Positions 12,701 to 21,990 of a stretch of DNA of 64,000 nt are shown one piece after another. Position 1 is the first letter of the stretch; each line of letters begins with the position of its first letter. Below the pieces are notes generated by a model. That model was not told where the DNA came from. It worked only from the letters and a program-made list of their open reading frames with translations, and did no database searches. Source of the stretch: Aporrectodea caliginosa (Eukaryota; Annelida; Clitellata; Crassiclitellata; Lumbricidae); assembly GCA_020284085.1 (NCBI GenBank), contig JACEVL010000426.1, forward strand, positions 556,001 through 620,000, written 5' to 3'. A program made the position numbers and the translations under genes.

Positions 12701-15700
12701 CTCTCGTTGCATTTCGTTCTTCGTTCGTTTCGTACCGTCCTTTCCTTTGCGATTTATAAGAATTCTAGAGAGTTAGTCGGCTGTTCTTCTACCACGTCCA
12801 CCCAATAAAACGCTTTGAATATAAACCAGTCATATATGTTGTGCTTGTCTTCCTATATATGTTTTCTTCGTGGCCTATTGTGCGATTGAGTAGGCCTATC
12901 TTTTTTCTTCTGGTAATTCCTCCGTGTCGGATGCTGCTCCACGTCAGCAGCTTATACTTTAGAGACACCAATTGCTTTCTTTTTTTAATCTCGTGTTATA
13001 GGCCTATGCTTACCGTTAAACAGTTAAACTCTCAGAAATTTGTTTTTCTTTTCCTGATTTCAAACTGGTGCTTCCCTGTCGCCGATTATTTCTCCACGTG
13101 AAACTCTTTTAAGACTGATTGATTGACTGACCAGTTTTTTGTTTTGCTTCGGACGGTATCGTTTCCAGTTTTCAAACACGAGTGGGCGATATTTCCACCG
13201 CGGTAGGCCTACGCCAAGGCTTCAGTGATCGACGACGTGGAGCTCTCGCACGCTTTGTGCAAAGTAAAGGCTCCTCTGTCGCAAAATGGCGCGTAGACTT
13301 ACATGTGAACGTGCCTGCAGGGAAACCCTCACAAAATCGATAAGGAACAAAACTGGATATAAACCTGTCATAGATTAGGTCTTAGATGGTTTTCTGAGGC
13401 ACGGTCTCATATCGAACCTTAAGCTGAACCACAAATCGATAGACATTCTCTCTGATATCGGTAGTTCGATTGCTATTCGGCTGCGCATCAGAGACAAACC
13501 GTCCTTGTCGATTCTTTTTATTTGAACCTTTGCGATAAACTATTCTAACAAAATCTTACAAATGTCAGTCAAACAATAATAACATCAGAATCATGATGAA
13601 GATCATGACGATGACGATGATGATGTTACGTTTTTTGCTAAGGTCTTCAAACGAGATCCCGAACTGTCCTAGTTCAACCGGAACATAGAGGTCGCCACTG
13701 TCCAGATCCAATCGTCCAGAAGAGATATTGTCCCTACCAGGAGTGCTTCCACTGGGAACTCACCGATTGGGGAAGATGTGAAATCGAGGTACATGGCTTC
13801 GTCTACCTTTTCCTATATGTCTGAATCCCGTGCAATCTTCGTATACGCCGTAATTTCTCAGCTTGAATCATCAGTATTGAATAACTAGAAAGCCAGAAAA
13901 TAACTCCAATGCCCACATTTACGCTGTCGTATCCTGCCCACCTTCTACCGACTAGAATTAGACTTAGCCTATATTACTCCTTAGTCCACCCTTATCTCTC
14001 TTATTGCAATGTAGTGTGGGCCTCTAATTACCCTTCTCGATTGGTTAGGTTAACTTCATTACAAAAAAGAGCGGCCAGAATTATCTTGGGTAACTTGAAC
14101 TCCCTGTCTTCTCAGGCCATGTTACAGAAATTGAACATTTGTAATATAGAACAGATTAGAATCAAACAGACCTCAGAGTTTATGTTTAAATATATGCATA
14201 ATCTTTTGCCTGGAGCTTTTACTGACTTCTTTAGCTTGACATCCCAATCTAATCCTTACAATGTTCGGACTTCTTCCAATTATAGAGGAATTGCCACTAG
14301 AACGAATACACGGAAATTCTCCATCAAAAGTGCTGGCCCTAGGACATGGAATAATCTCCCTGTTGCCATTCGTGTTTCTCCTAGCATTTCAGTATTTAAA
14401 AAGAAACTCCATCATCACTTACTGACTGTGGATCCCTGACTCCCACCATGCTTCCCCTGCTATTACCTGCCGTACATGCTCAAATTCGTACATACTGTGC
14501 TCGTTGCAGACACTCACTGTGTGTAATTTTTGATATTTAGTTAACTAGTTAAGATGTAAAATTTTTTGGTACCCTCATGCATAACCTGCTGCCACGTTTC
14601 CCATGTACATGGGTAACCCTGTTAGCGGGACCTTGGTCCCTTAAGGGTTTCTCACCCTTTTCTTTTTGTTGGCGATTCTATAATAGGCTATATTTGTAAT
14701 GTTGTGATGCTGACTGCTTGAAGGAATAAAATTTTTGGTTATGGTTATGGTTATGGTTATGGTTATGGTTAAATGTAAATGCTCACGTTTTATAGCGACC
14801 GTATATGGTCTCGACCCTGCTAATTTTTCACAGAATTAATCGGGTGAGATCCTTCACCACCGCTGGCCCGTTTGAATGTACGCCACGCTAGTTAGGGTCC
14901 CCGTGCAAGGACCGTGCTAGCACGAGATTTAAATCTCTGAAATAAACCAGCATCGGGAAGCCAACCGCAATCCTCATGCGCTACGTATGATATGATATAG
15001 GGGGACCTACTATATACAAGTCTTTTTAGGAACTCTTCATAGACAACATATTCACGCTTTTAATATTTTATCAGGATTAGGAATGGGTTGATCCCAAATA
15101 GCCTGGAATTCCATGGATGGTAGCCAACCCATCAACTGTATCCTTGCGCTGTTTAGCTTCAATGTTGTTCTTATGAGTTATGAACATCGTATCTACACAC
15201 CTAAACCACCATAACAGTCGACGGCTTCATGATCGAAGTGTAACTAAGCTTAGATTATTTTGTTTTCATTCATCGGTGTGACGCGTTGACAAATGTTTCT
15301 TGTAACTAACGATCAATAATTAAGAAACTTTGGCAGAATACAGGACTGCGTGCGTTTTCCATTTTTCTGCCAGGACGACTCGTGTGGCTACGGAATACAC
15401 CACCGAAAGTTGAAGTGCATCCGACTGGATGACGTGGAAGTCGACCTTGAACTTTGTGACCCACGATCACTGGCTATGTTCAAGGTATTGCATGTGAAAT
15501 ACTTGCAACCACTTAATCAAATATTCGTTTATTAGAGGAAAAATCAAGTTAACATAGCCGCAACTGAAACATGTGAATATTATCCTTGGAAGTAACTTGC
15601 AAACATTTTTGAATTCATGATAACTTTTTCTGGTAAACGTAATTACTTGTTCAAAGTTTGACATTATGCTCATGCTATGCATGTGACCTTTCCCATTCTG

Positions 15701-18436
15701 TAGTAAGATGAGTGTCATGTTTTTAGCAGGTCCGCTGAAATCTCTATCAGTCTGTTTAGCAGAACCATTAGTTAGGGAGTCTAAGATGCTATACCATAGA
15801 GTAAAGAATGCATTGATCCCAAATATCCGATTAACAAAATCCGATCTCGTATAATTCTGATGAATGCACTTCGTTAACTGCTTGTGCTACAGTTGACCGG
15901 CGAGTGCTTTGCTCCGTGTCCTGGAGACTGTGAAGTCTCCGCTTGGTCTTCGTGGGGTCCGTGTCATCGACCGTGTGCCAGCGACGACCAAGGCAACAAC
16001 GACAACGGTAAAGTCTACGAATCTGTGTTCAACTCTATGCTATGTTAATGTAGTAATGCAACTGTTGGTGTTTCAGGTTGAACTGCTTCTGATGGTTAGG
16101 TTAACATTTGTACCCTAATAGTAGGCTAATACATCCACTCAGACACCTTCCCATTCTGTCAACATAAACACAGCTCACAGCAGCAGGCCCACTATTTCGT
16201 TATCTCACGTCCTCTGAGTTGGTTCTTCAAATGGTATATTTGAAGAACTTCTCTGGTTTGACGCAGCGGTCGTGAATAAGCTCTGCGTTTAGCTTCTGTT
16301 GGCTATTCTATTATATTATGATGTTAAAATGTCACTCACAACAGTAGACTATTATATCAGGCAGCGAAACAATGCACAGTAGACTAGAAAGAGAGTCACC
16401 AACGGCGGGCACACGCACACACGTGGAGCCAACCAACGCTCTCGAAATTCGGTCTTCCGTTTCGGTCTATATACTAGACTCAATCGAGTAGGTGCGTGTC
16501 GTGAATCGGAGAAGCCGACTGCTGTGAAATCGTGTCATCCTCCGTGCATTGTCCCCTATTCGGAATGTCGTGACTTCGATCTGTGCATCTGTAGCCGCGG
16601 ATACGACCCAGTCCACAGAGGAGGTCTCCTCCTCAGCTGCCAACCATCATCGTCGTCATCATCAATCGGCGTTGACCGAATCCAAGCCAACAACCAAGAG
16701 AGCTCCAACAACCTCGCTCTCTATCATCCCTGTGAGTAGTACCACGAGTGTGACGACCCGAGTGGTAGGGATCGTCCATTCAACCATTGCGTCTAAATAT
16801 GGTTCCATCATTATGTAGTAGTTTCAGTTTAACGAAACTGTGTGATAACAAAGATTATTAGCGTCGCCCTCCTCCTTTATCCAGGCTTGGGACTGTCACT
16901 GTCAGAAACGAGCAGTGGCGGAATTCGATCATGATGCGATGTTCTTTAGTTATTTATGCAGCCAGTAATTTCAATCGCCAGATAGTTTAATTACTATTGT
17001 CGACCCTCTGGCACGCGAACTCGGACTTCCTTCTGACTACCTTTTGTACAACCCTCTTACTCGACACAGCGCTCGTGAATAAGCTGGTGCCCTGCGTTTG
17101 GCTTTCGAGTGGCGCTTTAGAAGTTTGGAGTTTACGATTACGATTGTATTACCGTGTTAGAGATGAATAACACACAATGTCATGTAGGCTACTGGATCTA
17201 AGACGCTGATAAAGACGCGCAGCAAACGAGAGATTAGGCCTAAGCTTTGTCTAACTTTACCTGTTTCTCAGAACAGGTAGACCTAAAAACTCTGATGTAC
17301 TAGACATTATCCTGTAACATGTATGCTGTGTAGAAATTTTTGTTGAACAAATATAGAAATATTTCATATGCTGGTAAATAAAGTCGAGACGCTGCTTGCT
17401 GTTGTGTGTTATTCAGACGATATATCTGCGGATGTGTGGATGTATTCTATCATGGCATCTGGCGCCGTCTTCGTCATTCTCTTAATAATTGCCATCTATG
17501 TGATCTGGTAAGTGCATTTCACAGAGGCACGAAGTTCTACAGCAGCTGAGCAAGTGTAAACTTTACATTACGCTGAAAGACAATACATTTCCCACACAGC
17601 ATTTACTGAATTGCGATTCAGAACATTGCACTTAGCAATGCTGCACTAGACTACACTGTAACACTCCACATTACACGGTTCTACATTGCGCGGAAAACAT
17701 TGTATTACGCTAAATATACTGTATATGTAACACGATAGCCGATTGGTTGAAATGGTCGTCTTTCGACGCTGAGTGCGCGGGTTCGAACCGCCTCCCATGA
17801 CACGATTGCTTTGTATGACCTTGAGCAAGCCCTACAAGCGCAAATGCTCAGCGCCCTCGACTGATGCTTTTGTCATGATTTGGCGGCGCTTAATAAATAC
17901 AAAAAAAATCATTGCACTCAGAGGCGTAGCCAGGAAACAATTTCTGGGGCAGAGTAAGGGGGCAGTTTGAAAAGTTAATTTTCTTGTATGTACATTTTTA
18001 GGCAATTTATTTGAAAGGGGTTGAACCCGTACCCCCACTCCTAAATACGCCCATGATTTAACTGCATTGTTTTATATAGCACTACATAAGTATTGTGCTG
18101 CACTGTGCTACATCGCACGGCGCATGCAGTAGAAATGTTATTTATTGTGTTACATTGCACTGAGCTTCATTGTGTTTCGTTACACCATTTGTGCTGTAGC
18201 TGGCGTTCTCGACAGCAGAGATCCGTAGCTCAGCCTTTGGCAACTGATGCGGAACGGAGGCAGAGCGACGATCGGAATGGAAAGCAGGCAGTCAGCCAAG
18301 CGTACAAAGACGGACTGAACGCATCGTTTGCGACGGACAAACAGCCTTCGCCGAAAGAATACTTCGAAGAACAGACGGATCTCGGCAAAAACTACCACTT
18401 CCTCCATCAGTCATTCCCCGAACATCCGTACCCACT

Positions 18437-18467
<31 letters not shown>

Positions 18468-18548
18468 CATCCACAACGCATGTCGAGCTCATTCATCACG
18501 AACTACACAAAGTGTTCATCGAAAAACGATTTCTATCCACTGTCGTGA
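1159..18548 (+). CDS. THSD7: THSD7-type thrombospondin type-1 repeat transmembrane protein, 3' part (15 exons)
   Basis: Exons by GT-AG junction: 1159-1274, 1903-2112, 2645-2842, 3995-4276, 5308-5489, 6507-6640, 8931-9084, 11595-11858, 12371-12488, 13643-13788, 15344-15484, 15893-16007, 16492-16731, 17417-17507, 18200-18548. Every donor phase matches the next acceptor, giving about 912 residues to a TGA. The N-terminus and promoter lie left of the window. Eleven TSP1 cores of W-x(5)-C or W-x-x-W-x-x-C type are seen, with the CPGxC and CSxTCG cysteine patterns typical of THSD7A/B. An EGF-like cysteine cluster, a single transmembrane helix and a polar tail with a Q-run follow. Known THSD7 proteins are type I membrane glycoproteins, implicated in endothelial migration and, for human THSD7A, as a podocyte autoantigen; the role here is inferred. 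Between exons 12 and 13 the expected TSP1 Arg-rich strand is missing, so a short exon may have been overlooked. Confidence 0.87.
1903..2112 (+). CDS. THSD7-type exon 2 (TSP1)
   Basis: Acceptor cttttgtag, donor gtaacg, phase 1 on both sides. It encodes the Arg-containing strand RHRFVLEYP, then CPHLTESQPC, then a new core QLSEWSSC ending CGHGYKTR. The ATG at 1908 is internal; the joined exon begins two bases into an Asp codon. Confidence 0.82.
2140..2640. repeat. Pyrimidine-rich TCTG/TCCG imperfect repeat in THSD7-type intron
   Basis: About 500 bp dominated by tctg, tccg and tcca tetramers. It fills the intron between exons 2 and 3. Open frames on both strands here are repeat artefacts. Confidence 0.85.
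2645..2842 (+). CDS. THSD7-type exon 3 (TSP1)
   Basis: Acceptor ctgccttag, donor gttagc, phase 1 on both sides. After joining, the reading runs KTRVVRCLDSNEDL, then CHVTCGQEPC, then the core FSDWSTWSPCASRC. The exon sits directly between a pyrimidine-rich and a purine-rich repeat tract. Confidence 0.82.
2870..3045. repeat. Purine-rich AGG/GAA tract
   Basis: An almost pure purine strand of agg and gaa triplets in the intron after exon 3. The rest of this intron (3046-3994) shows no gene, only a short TA run near 3850-3900. Confidence 0.85.
3995..4276 (+). CDS. THSD7-type exon 4 (TSP1)
   Basis: Acceptor gatcgtag, donor gtatgc, phase 1 on both sides. It encodes ECFQRGTYPIEETEPCNDC, a W core LIGLWSDC, a longer insert with NSVV and LSPDNP, then YCGIGRRYHSLVC. 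The CGxGxR pattern is the usual second half of a TSP1 repeat. The open frame past 4276 is intronic. Confidence 0.82.
4618..4800 (-). mobile_element. LINE 3'-UTR fragment
   Basis: It begins with an atca/aatc microsatellite and contains aagggaagac followed by gggattaagaatcccgct. The same hairpin-like block occurs in the 3' ends at 22130-22190, 49045-49075 and 62605-62650. Orientation is taken from those copies. Confidence 0.55.
5180..5262 (+). mobile_element. Truncated LINE/SINE 3' tail
   Basis: Contains gagcgcctctgag and then cttgaaggggcattatataa with a short acatt tail, matching the 3' end shared by the SINEs and LINE fragments of this window. The gap 5490-5980 is AT-rich and otherwise featureless. 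Confidence 0.6.
5308..5489 (+). CDS. THSD7-type exon 5 (TSP1)
   Basis: Acceptor ctttatcag, donor gtaggg, entering phase 1 and leaving phase 0. It encodes MEEMCFIPCRRDCQ, the core SSWTAWSTC, then RCGNGERRRSRYL and CPPLVDGE. A complete TSP1 layout spans this exon and the next. Confidence 0.82.
5991..6380. repeat. 20 bp minisatellite interrupted by a SINE
   Basis: The unit caatgatccagtgtggtatc occurs once at about 5991-6009 and then seven times head-to-tail from 6241 to about 6377, the last one degenerate. A reverse-oriented SINE lies between the first unit and the rest. Confidence 0.9.
6008..6240 (-). mobile_element. tRNA-derived SINE, copy 1
   Basis: On the minus strand the element starts tggggcgcggtggtgtaggg, has a promoter B box ggttcgaatcc (read as ggattcgaaccc on plus), a body with ttcactcgcaattgctcatg, and a 3' end gagcgcctctga then gaaggggcgctataac and a gtat-type tail. 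Two further copies at 9113-9330 and 61735-61962 share the whole layout. Confidence 0.85.
6507..6640 (+). CDS. THSD7-type exon 6 (TSP1)
   Basis: A short exon recovered by reading the frame through. Acceptor ttgtcgtag, donor gtaaga, entering phase 0 and leaving phase 2. It encodes YQTLPCHVSCEEY, the core LAGDWSIC, then VQCGAEIQSRSV. It continues the previous exon as DGE-EYQTLPC. Confidence 0.82.
6671..6728. repeat. (TA)n microsatellite
   Basis: About 58 bp of nearly pure ta dinucleotide directly after exon 6. Confidence 0.95.
7084..7626. mobile_element. hAT-like non-autonomous DNA element with 8 bp target duplication
   Basis: Terminal inverted repeat cagtgtgattctc on the left and gagaatcacactg on the right, a perfect 13 bp pair. 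The flanks carry an identical 8 bp direct repeat ctccgacc at 7076-7083 and 7627-7634. The interior is ttatagt-type repeats on the left and cgttatcgttaacg-type repeats on the right, with no coding capacity. The 8 bp duplication fits the hAT superfamily; the class assignment is inference. Confidence 0.85.
7635..8292 (+). mobile_element. LINE 3' fragment (reverse transcriptase thumb, 3' tail)
   Basis: The plus strand encodes IVHAFVCSRIDYCNFLVVG, then LQSVLNAAARLIARLPRF and LQWLTLSVRVQFKVLI, the C-terminal region of an L2/CR1-like reverse transcriptase. A frameshift near 8030 leads to LFVPRVSTTMAQSRSF and WNRLPPSLRS. The end gcgctttataaatgatc is followed by an atacaat repeat tail. The copy is truncated at its 5' end. 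Confidence 0.85.
8931..9084 (+). CDS. THSD7-type exon 7 (TSP1)
   Basis: Acceptor taattcgtag, donor gtaggc, entering phase 2 and leaving phase 0. It encodes CVRLSEDGE, then CHIPCPGQCVVSAWSEWTKC, a strongly diagnostic TSP1 junction. The donor is followed within 35 bp by a reverse-oriented SINE. Confidence 0.85.
9113..9330 (-). mobile_element. tRNA-derived SINE, copy 2
   Basis: Same order as copy 1: shared LINE-like end gcacttgttatagcgcccct, body, B box read as ttcgaacccgcaaccc, and the tRNA-like head at the right. It is more diverged in the middle (acaaaatgcatgag in place of the usual body). It lies just inside the intron after exon 7. Confidence 0.8.
9540..9725 (-). mobile_element. LINE C-terminal remnant
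   Basis: The minus strand reads LPSSLHYELLSHSLPLFR followed by SGASSYEFLMMRYKIY, the end of the reverse transcriptase and the gcgc-type tail. Homologous ends occur at 26660-26947, 39525-39722 and 49980-50245. It is short and degenerate. Confidence 0.65.
10611..10770. repeat. Three-unit ~55 bp tandem repeat
   Basis: Units begin with cagatttcgcgcggaactag at 10611 and 10666 and a degenerate one at about 10722. Each carries a gttaattaa and a cacttagcgcc block. Confidence 0.85.
10775..11170. repeat. AT-rich tract inside the hAT-like element
   Basis: About 400 bp made almost wholly of a and t (ataattattatata-type), with many self-complementary stretches. Confidence 0.85.
11185..11302 (+). repeat. 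G-rich (GGCGGGGGTAAT)n array
   Basis: Repeated gggggtaat units with runs of five or more G spaced by about six bases. Four or more such runs in one strand are compatible with G-quadruplex folding. Confidence 0.85.
11595..11858 (+). CDS. THSD7-type exon 8 (TSP1)
   Basis: Acceptor cttttag, donor gttaac, phase 0 on both sides, 264 bp. The coding frame gives QCQSHTRRHRSRSI, CPSLEEIERC, then the core YTVRWTDWGPC and LTCGSGLRQRFSEC. The longer open frames over this stretch are out of phase with the protein. Confidence 0.84.
12371..12488 (+). CDS. THSD7-type exon 9 (TSP1)
   Basis: Acceptor tgtggtttag, donor gtcagt, entering phase 0 and leaving phase 1. It encodes SVEPCTSPCPVDCVVSEWSL followed by WSSCSATCGLG, close to a canonical TSP1 start. 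Confidence 0.85.
13643..13788 (+). CDS. THSD7-type exon 10 (TSP1)
   Basis: Acceptor tttgctaag, donor gtacat, entering phase 1 and leaving phase 0. It encodes LQTRSRTVLVQPEHRGRHC, YCPYQEC and the core WELTDWGRC. No long ORF marks it; it was found from the domain pattern and matching phases. Confidence 0.83.
13880..14775 (+). mobile_element. LINE 3' fragment with (GGTTAT)n tail
   Basis: An open frame of 176 residues (13909-14439) encodes the reverse transcriptase thumb: LYYSLVHPYLSYCNVVWASN, LQKRAARIILG, FKYMHNLLPGAF and GPRTWNNLPVAIR. It ends with a stop, then a 3' UTR with the inverted pair agcgggaccttggtccctta, and a ggttat hexamer tail at 14735-14770. The upstream endonuclease and catalytic parts are absent, so this is a 5'-truncated copy inserted sense into the intron after exon 10. 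Confidence 0.9.
14780..14990 (-). repeat. Dispersed SINE-like repeat
   Basis: On the minus strand it ends gcagggtcgagaccatatac and ggtcgctataaaacg. The motif agcgaccg-atggtctcgaccct recurs at about 53910-53945. No complete promoter boxes are seen. Confidence 0.5.
15344..15484 (+). CDS. THSD7-type exon 11 (TSP1)
   Basis: Acceptor gaatacag, donor gtattg, phase 0 on both sides. It encodes DCVRFPFFCQDDSCGYGIHH, then RKLKCIRLDD and LCDPRSLAMFK. The SCGYG-x(3)-RKLKC motif is the second half of a TSP1 repeat. Confidence 0.83.
15893..16007 (+). CDS. THSD7-type exon 12 (last TSP1 core)
   Basis: Acceptor gtgctacag, donor gtaaag, entering phase 0 and leaving phase 1. It encodes CFAPCPGDCEVSAWSSWGPC and a polar Asn/Asp-rich end. 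The following exon lacks the usual Arg strand, so this last repeat is atypical or one short phase 1-1 exon is unrecognised. Confidence 0.8.
16230..16330 (+). mobile_element. LINE 3'-tail fragment (family with GATTAC tail)
   Basis: Contains gacgcagcggtcgtgaataa and gcgtttagctt, matching 17060-17150 and 58715-58800. Too short for coding evidence. Confidence 0.45.
16492..16731 (+). CDS. THSD7-type exon 13 (EGF-like cluster and Ser/Thr-rich stalk)
   Basis: Acceptor cgagtag, donor gtgagt, phase 1 on both sides. It encodes ACRESEK, then CHPPCIVPYSEC, then LCICSRGYD, an EGF-like cysteine pattern found before the membrane segment in THSD7 proteins. A Ser-rich, glycosylation-prone linker follows. Confidence 0.78.
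17050..17150 (+). mobile_element. LINE 3'-tail fragment with GATTAC tail
   Basis: Contains gcgctcgtgaataagctggt, ggcgctttagaagtttgg and agtttacgattacgatt. The same tail in reverse closes the LINE remnant at 27925-28470. It lies in the intron before the transmembrane exon. Confidence 0.6.
17417..17507 (+). CDS. THSD7-type exon 14 (transmembrane helix)
   Basis: Acceptor gttattcag, donor gtaagt, entering phase 1 and leaving phase 2. It encodes DVWMYSIMASGAVFVILLII and AIYVI, a single hydrophobic helix in a 91 bp exon. Confidence 0.82.
17732..17910 (+). mobile_element. tRNA-derived SINE of a second family
   Basis: The tRNA-like head has an A box (tagccgattggttgaaat) and a B box (gggttcgaacc). 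A body follows with ccttgagcaagccctacaag, and a 3' end ggcggcgcttaataaatac with an A-rich tail. It cannot be a tRNA gene because the acceptor stem is not paired and the transcript extends well past the head. Confidence 0.75.
17919..18055. mobile_element. Short hAT-like element in last intron
   Basis: Ends cagaggcgtagccagga and tcctaaatacgcccatg form an imperfect inverted pair. The flanks attgcact (17911-17918) and atttaact (18056-18063) match at 6 of 8 bases. The termini resemble those of the 42184-42443 element. Confidence 0.6.
18200..18548 (+). CDS. THSD7-type exon 15 (cytoplasmic tail and stop)
   Basis: Acceptor gtgctgtag, phase 2. The tail starts with basic WRSRQQR, a stop-transfer signature. 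It continues through YKDGLNASF, PSPKEYFEEQTDLGKNYHFL and a Gln run encoded by mixed CAG/CAA near 18438-18470, and ends FYPLS with TGA at 18546-18548. Confidence 0.85.
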
Positions 18549-21299
18549 TTAAATGTCGGCGCTCAATAATAATTCAGACTCTTAGGCTGACGTCATGCGT
18601 ACGATTAGGTCACTCAATGAAAGAAGTCAAGTCGAATGAGGGGGTCAAACCGAGGTCAAACCGAGGTCAAAGAGGGCGATGTCTTGGGGGCCATGTGTCC
18701 TGAATATCAGCTGCAGCAAACATAAGAAATCTTTCCAGTTATGTCAAGGTCAGCAGCGAACTTGTCTGTACAGAGCCAAGGACAGGTGCAAAAGTGAGAC
18801 AAGACCAGGTTATAGGGACAGACAATGCCACAATGCCATGTGTGAAAGGTGAGACAAGGCTGGGAGATAAGGCCAGATATTAGTGATAAAGCAAAGTGCA
18901 GCAGATGGAGAAGGCATGTGCAGACATTTGTAGGTAAAAATCACTAAAATGTATGAAGCTAAATATAATATGGCAACAAAGTTGCGTGTATCTGTTTATT
19001 GAAAGAGAATGAAAGGTTAGACCCTATTTCTACGCGCCACGCACCGACCTATACGTTTGCCCATGATTGACTAGGCATTCAATCACGCTCCAATTATTGT
19101 CTGCTTTAATTGGCTGCGTGGTTTATAGCTTGCAATGCTTTCTGTTTTGCAGTGCCATCGATCGATGGATGTGTAATCTATATAAATATAATATTACGTC
19201 AGTTAGGCTTCTATAATTGGATGAATTTAGTGTCTTTTGCAGGTGAATGAATGGTAAGTCGTAGGCCAACTTGCAGTACTGTATAAGCTGTATGATGATG
19301 AGGGGAAATTGCTCGAGTTAGAATAATGCAAGTATAGTGATGAGGGCGGTCGTTTAAAGGGTCCAGGATTTGAAAGACTTTAACATCGGTGGGTCATACA
19401 CTTTCGGAAAAATGCCAAAAGAAGTTTCCATTCATAAACAGCCTCAAAGACATGGCAGTGCAACTGCAAAAGGCCTCAACATCTTTCAATGAGGTCTATG
19501 CCTTTGATGAGGCCTGCATTTCCCTCTGTTTAACTGTGTGTGCACATTATGAGAAAGCGATAGTGAGTTGAAAGAAGAACGGTCAGAAGAAAATGCGCAT
19601 AATAAGATAAACGCCTCTCTATGTGAACCTTGTGCTTTAGAGTTCTTTCGATTTGAACTAAAATAGACGGCAGACGGTCTATGTTAAGAGATGTAATGGA
19701 TAGCCTATGGCCAGCAGCAATTCGGAAAAGGCGTTGTACAAAGAAATGTAGCAAGACAAGCCAGGTTTGACCTTGCCAGCATTTCTATAGGAATTTTATA
19801 TGGAACTCATGTATGCGGGTCCTAGGAATAAGGGTCATATATTATGTGCTCCATGTGGTCATACTGGCCGGAGAGTTTAAACAAATCCATAAATAAATAG
19901 ACTTGTGGGCCAAACTGTTTCAAATACATACGAAGGTCTATAATAAATTATGACATCTAGTTAATTAGCATAATATAATATTATGCCAACCATCTGAGTT
20001 ATGAAGTCTTATTAGCTTTTTACAGAAATCGATTGGGTTATTGAATAAAACTGGAATTTTATGCTTTAGCTTATTTAATAGGCCTAAATAGCCTAGTGGC
20101 CGACTTCGCAAGAAATCGTATTTGTACAGATATTCCTTATTTAGCCTACATGTGGTACATGTAAGCTGGTTTTGATATTAAAGGGAAAATGTATGAAGTT
20201 GAAGTGTAATTATTGTCTAAACGATCGATGTTTTGAATCTCTTTCGTCCAACCTTAGGCCTACAAATCCTATCACAAATAACGTTCAGACACGACAAAAG
20301 CATTCATCAATATCTATGTCCAAACAATTTCCTTTTCTTTTATATTTCGGGAAAGGTAGCGAGGAACTGACATATTCACTCCAAACACTGAGGCTCCACG
20401 TGGCCGTCTATGTAGGCGATAGGCCTACTTCCCAACGCCCGACCAGAGGTAGGCTGCAAGGCCTCGCACTGGCATGCAATCCATCCTCTACCGAGCAACC
20501 CTTAATTGTGCTCTTCCGGGCAAAGCAGCGCGGTCCGTTGCAGGCCCTGCATTACTAACCCGGCAGGGAGGGCATAAAGCGACCTGCCAAGTGCGCTTCT
20601 GAAGGTCTGCAGTAGGTATCACATGTGCAAATGGCCAAGAGTGGGCAATACCCTAACCTCTGAGTAGGCTTCTTGAAGAGGCGCTATATAAATTTCTGGA
20701 ATGAATGAATAGCGGCTCAATAGTCCCGTTTTGCAGGTAAGTTGAAGGCTCGATTAAAATTATGGCTTAATGATGATCGGCTACAATATTCATTGAGCTC
20801 ATAGTGCCACTAGTCTCAAATGTTGACCAACTATAAGGCCTCGATGAGGCTGTAAGGGATTGAGGGATCCTCGCAGATTAATAAATTACAGATTAATTAA
20901 CCAAGTTAGTGCATCAATCACCATCAGCATAATATTCAAAGTAAAGTGAACTGCAGCAGAACTGAAATAAAATCGGTACGTATTGTGGGCATTACTCAAT
21001 GTTTTCGCTAACATTTTGAAGGGTCTGTGTTGATTCATTGTAAAAAAATTGTTGATGTCAAATTGTACCGAACTCCCTCCCCTTGTCAACAACTGTCAAA
21101 CTTTTCCAAACCCCTCCCCTTATTTTGTTGACATAATTAATGGACGACCCCTAATGTGTATGTATATATAATTATATATATTAAAGTAGGCTATGTATGA
21201 TTGTACACATTAACATGGGCAGCCAATTATATAAAAATGTATAGACTATAATCTGTACCTAAGGCCCATCGATGTATATATATATATATACGTCTATAC
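18549..21299. other. Intergenic, no gene recognised
   Basis: Past the THSD7-type stop I see no supported exon. An ATTAAA overlaps the stop at 18548-18553 and could be a weak polyadenylation signal. A truncated LINE/SINE tail (tctgagtaggcttcttgaag, then aggcgctatataaatttc) lies at about 20658-20700. A 128-codon open frame at 20172-20558 has no recognisable domain. Confidence 0.6.
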
Positions 21300-21319
21300 T
21301 CGGGCCAAACAAAATAATA

Positions 21320-21990
21320 ATAATTTTAAATTATTAATGATAGATGTGTTTAATAATTGAAGTGCCGTAACAGTGAGCCTCTAATCTTAAAATTTAAAAT
21401 TAGTAAGAAAGTATTAATAGACCTGTTTCATAATTGAATTGACGTAGGCCTAACAATAGGCTTTTATTCTCTAAATTTAAATTTTAAAGATAGACCTTTT
21501 TCATAATTAGAGTCATGTAACAATGGCGCTTTATTCTCTAATTTTTAAAATTATTAATAATAGAAGTGCTTCATATAATTAAAGTGACATAACAATAGGC
21601 CTTCATTCTCTACATTTTAAATAATCAACAATAGACCTGTTTCATAATAATTTATTGGTGACGTAACAAGAGGCCTTTGTTCTCTAAATACAAAAATTGA
21701 AAATAATAAAAGTGTGTCATAAATAAGGTGACGTAACTATGGGCATTTAGTCATAATTGAAGTTACGTAACAATTTGTCTTCTTGATTACATTTTTTAAT
21801 AATATAGGCTTATGAAGTGACGTAACAATAGGCCTTTATTCTACAATTATTAACAATGCGCCTATTTCACAATCGAAATGACGTAACAATCAGCCCTCTT
21901 TCTCTAAATTTAAAATAATTATTAATAATTGAGTGTATAATCAAAGTGACGTCACAATGGGCCTTTATTCTTTAAATTAAAACAACTTTA
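21320..21990. repeat. ~70 bp tandem array, block 1
   Basis: About ten diverged units, each with a tcataattgaa-type start, a gtgacgtaacaat word and aggcctttattctctaaatt. The same unit resumes at 27480 and 28550 beyond inserted elements. Confidence 0.85.

Noticed and set aside
17732..17800. Functional tRNA gene
   Set aside because: A and B boxes are present but the acceptor stem does not pair and the unit continues into a SINE body. The same holds for 6200, 9300, 54010 and 61740.
20172..20558. 128-codon plus-strand frame
   Set aside because: No domain, no splice or codon pattern; adjoins a retroelement tail.
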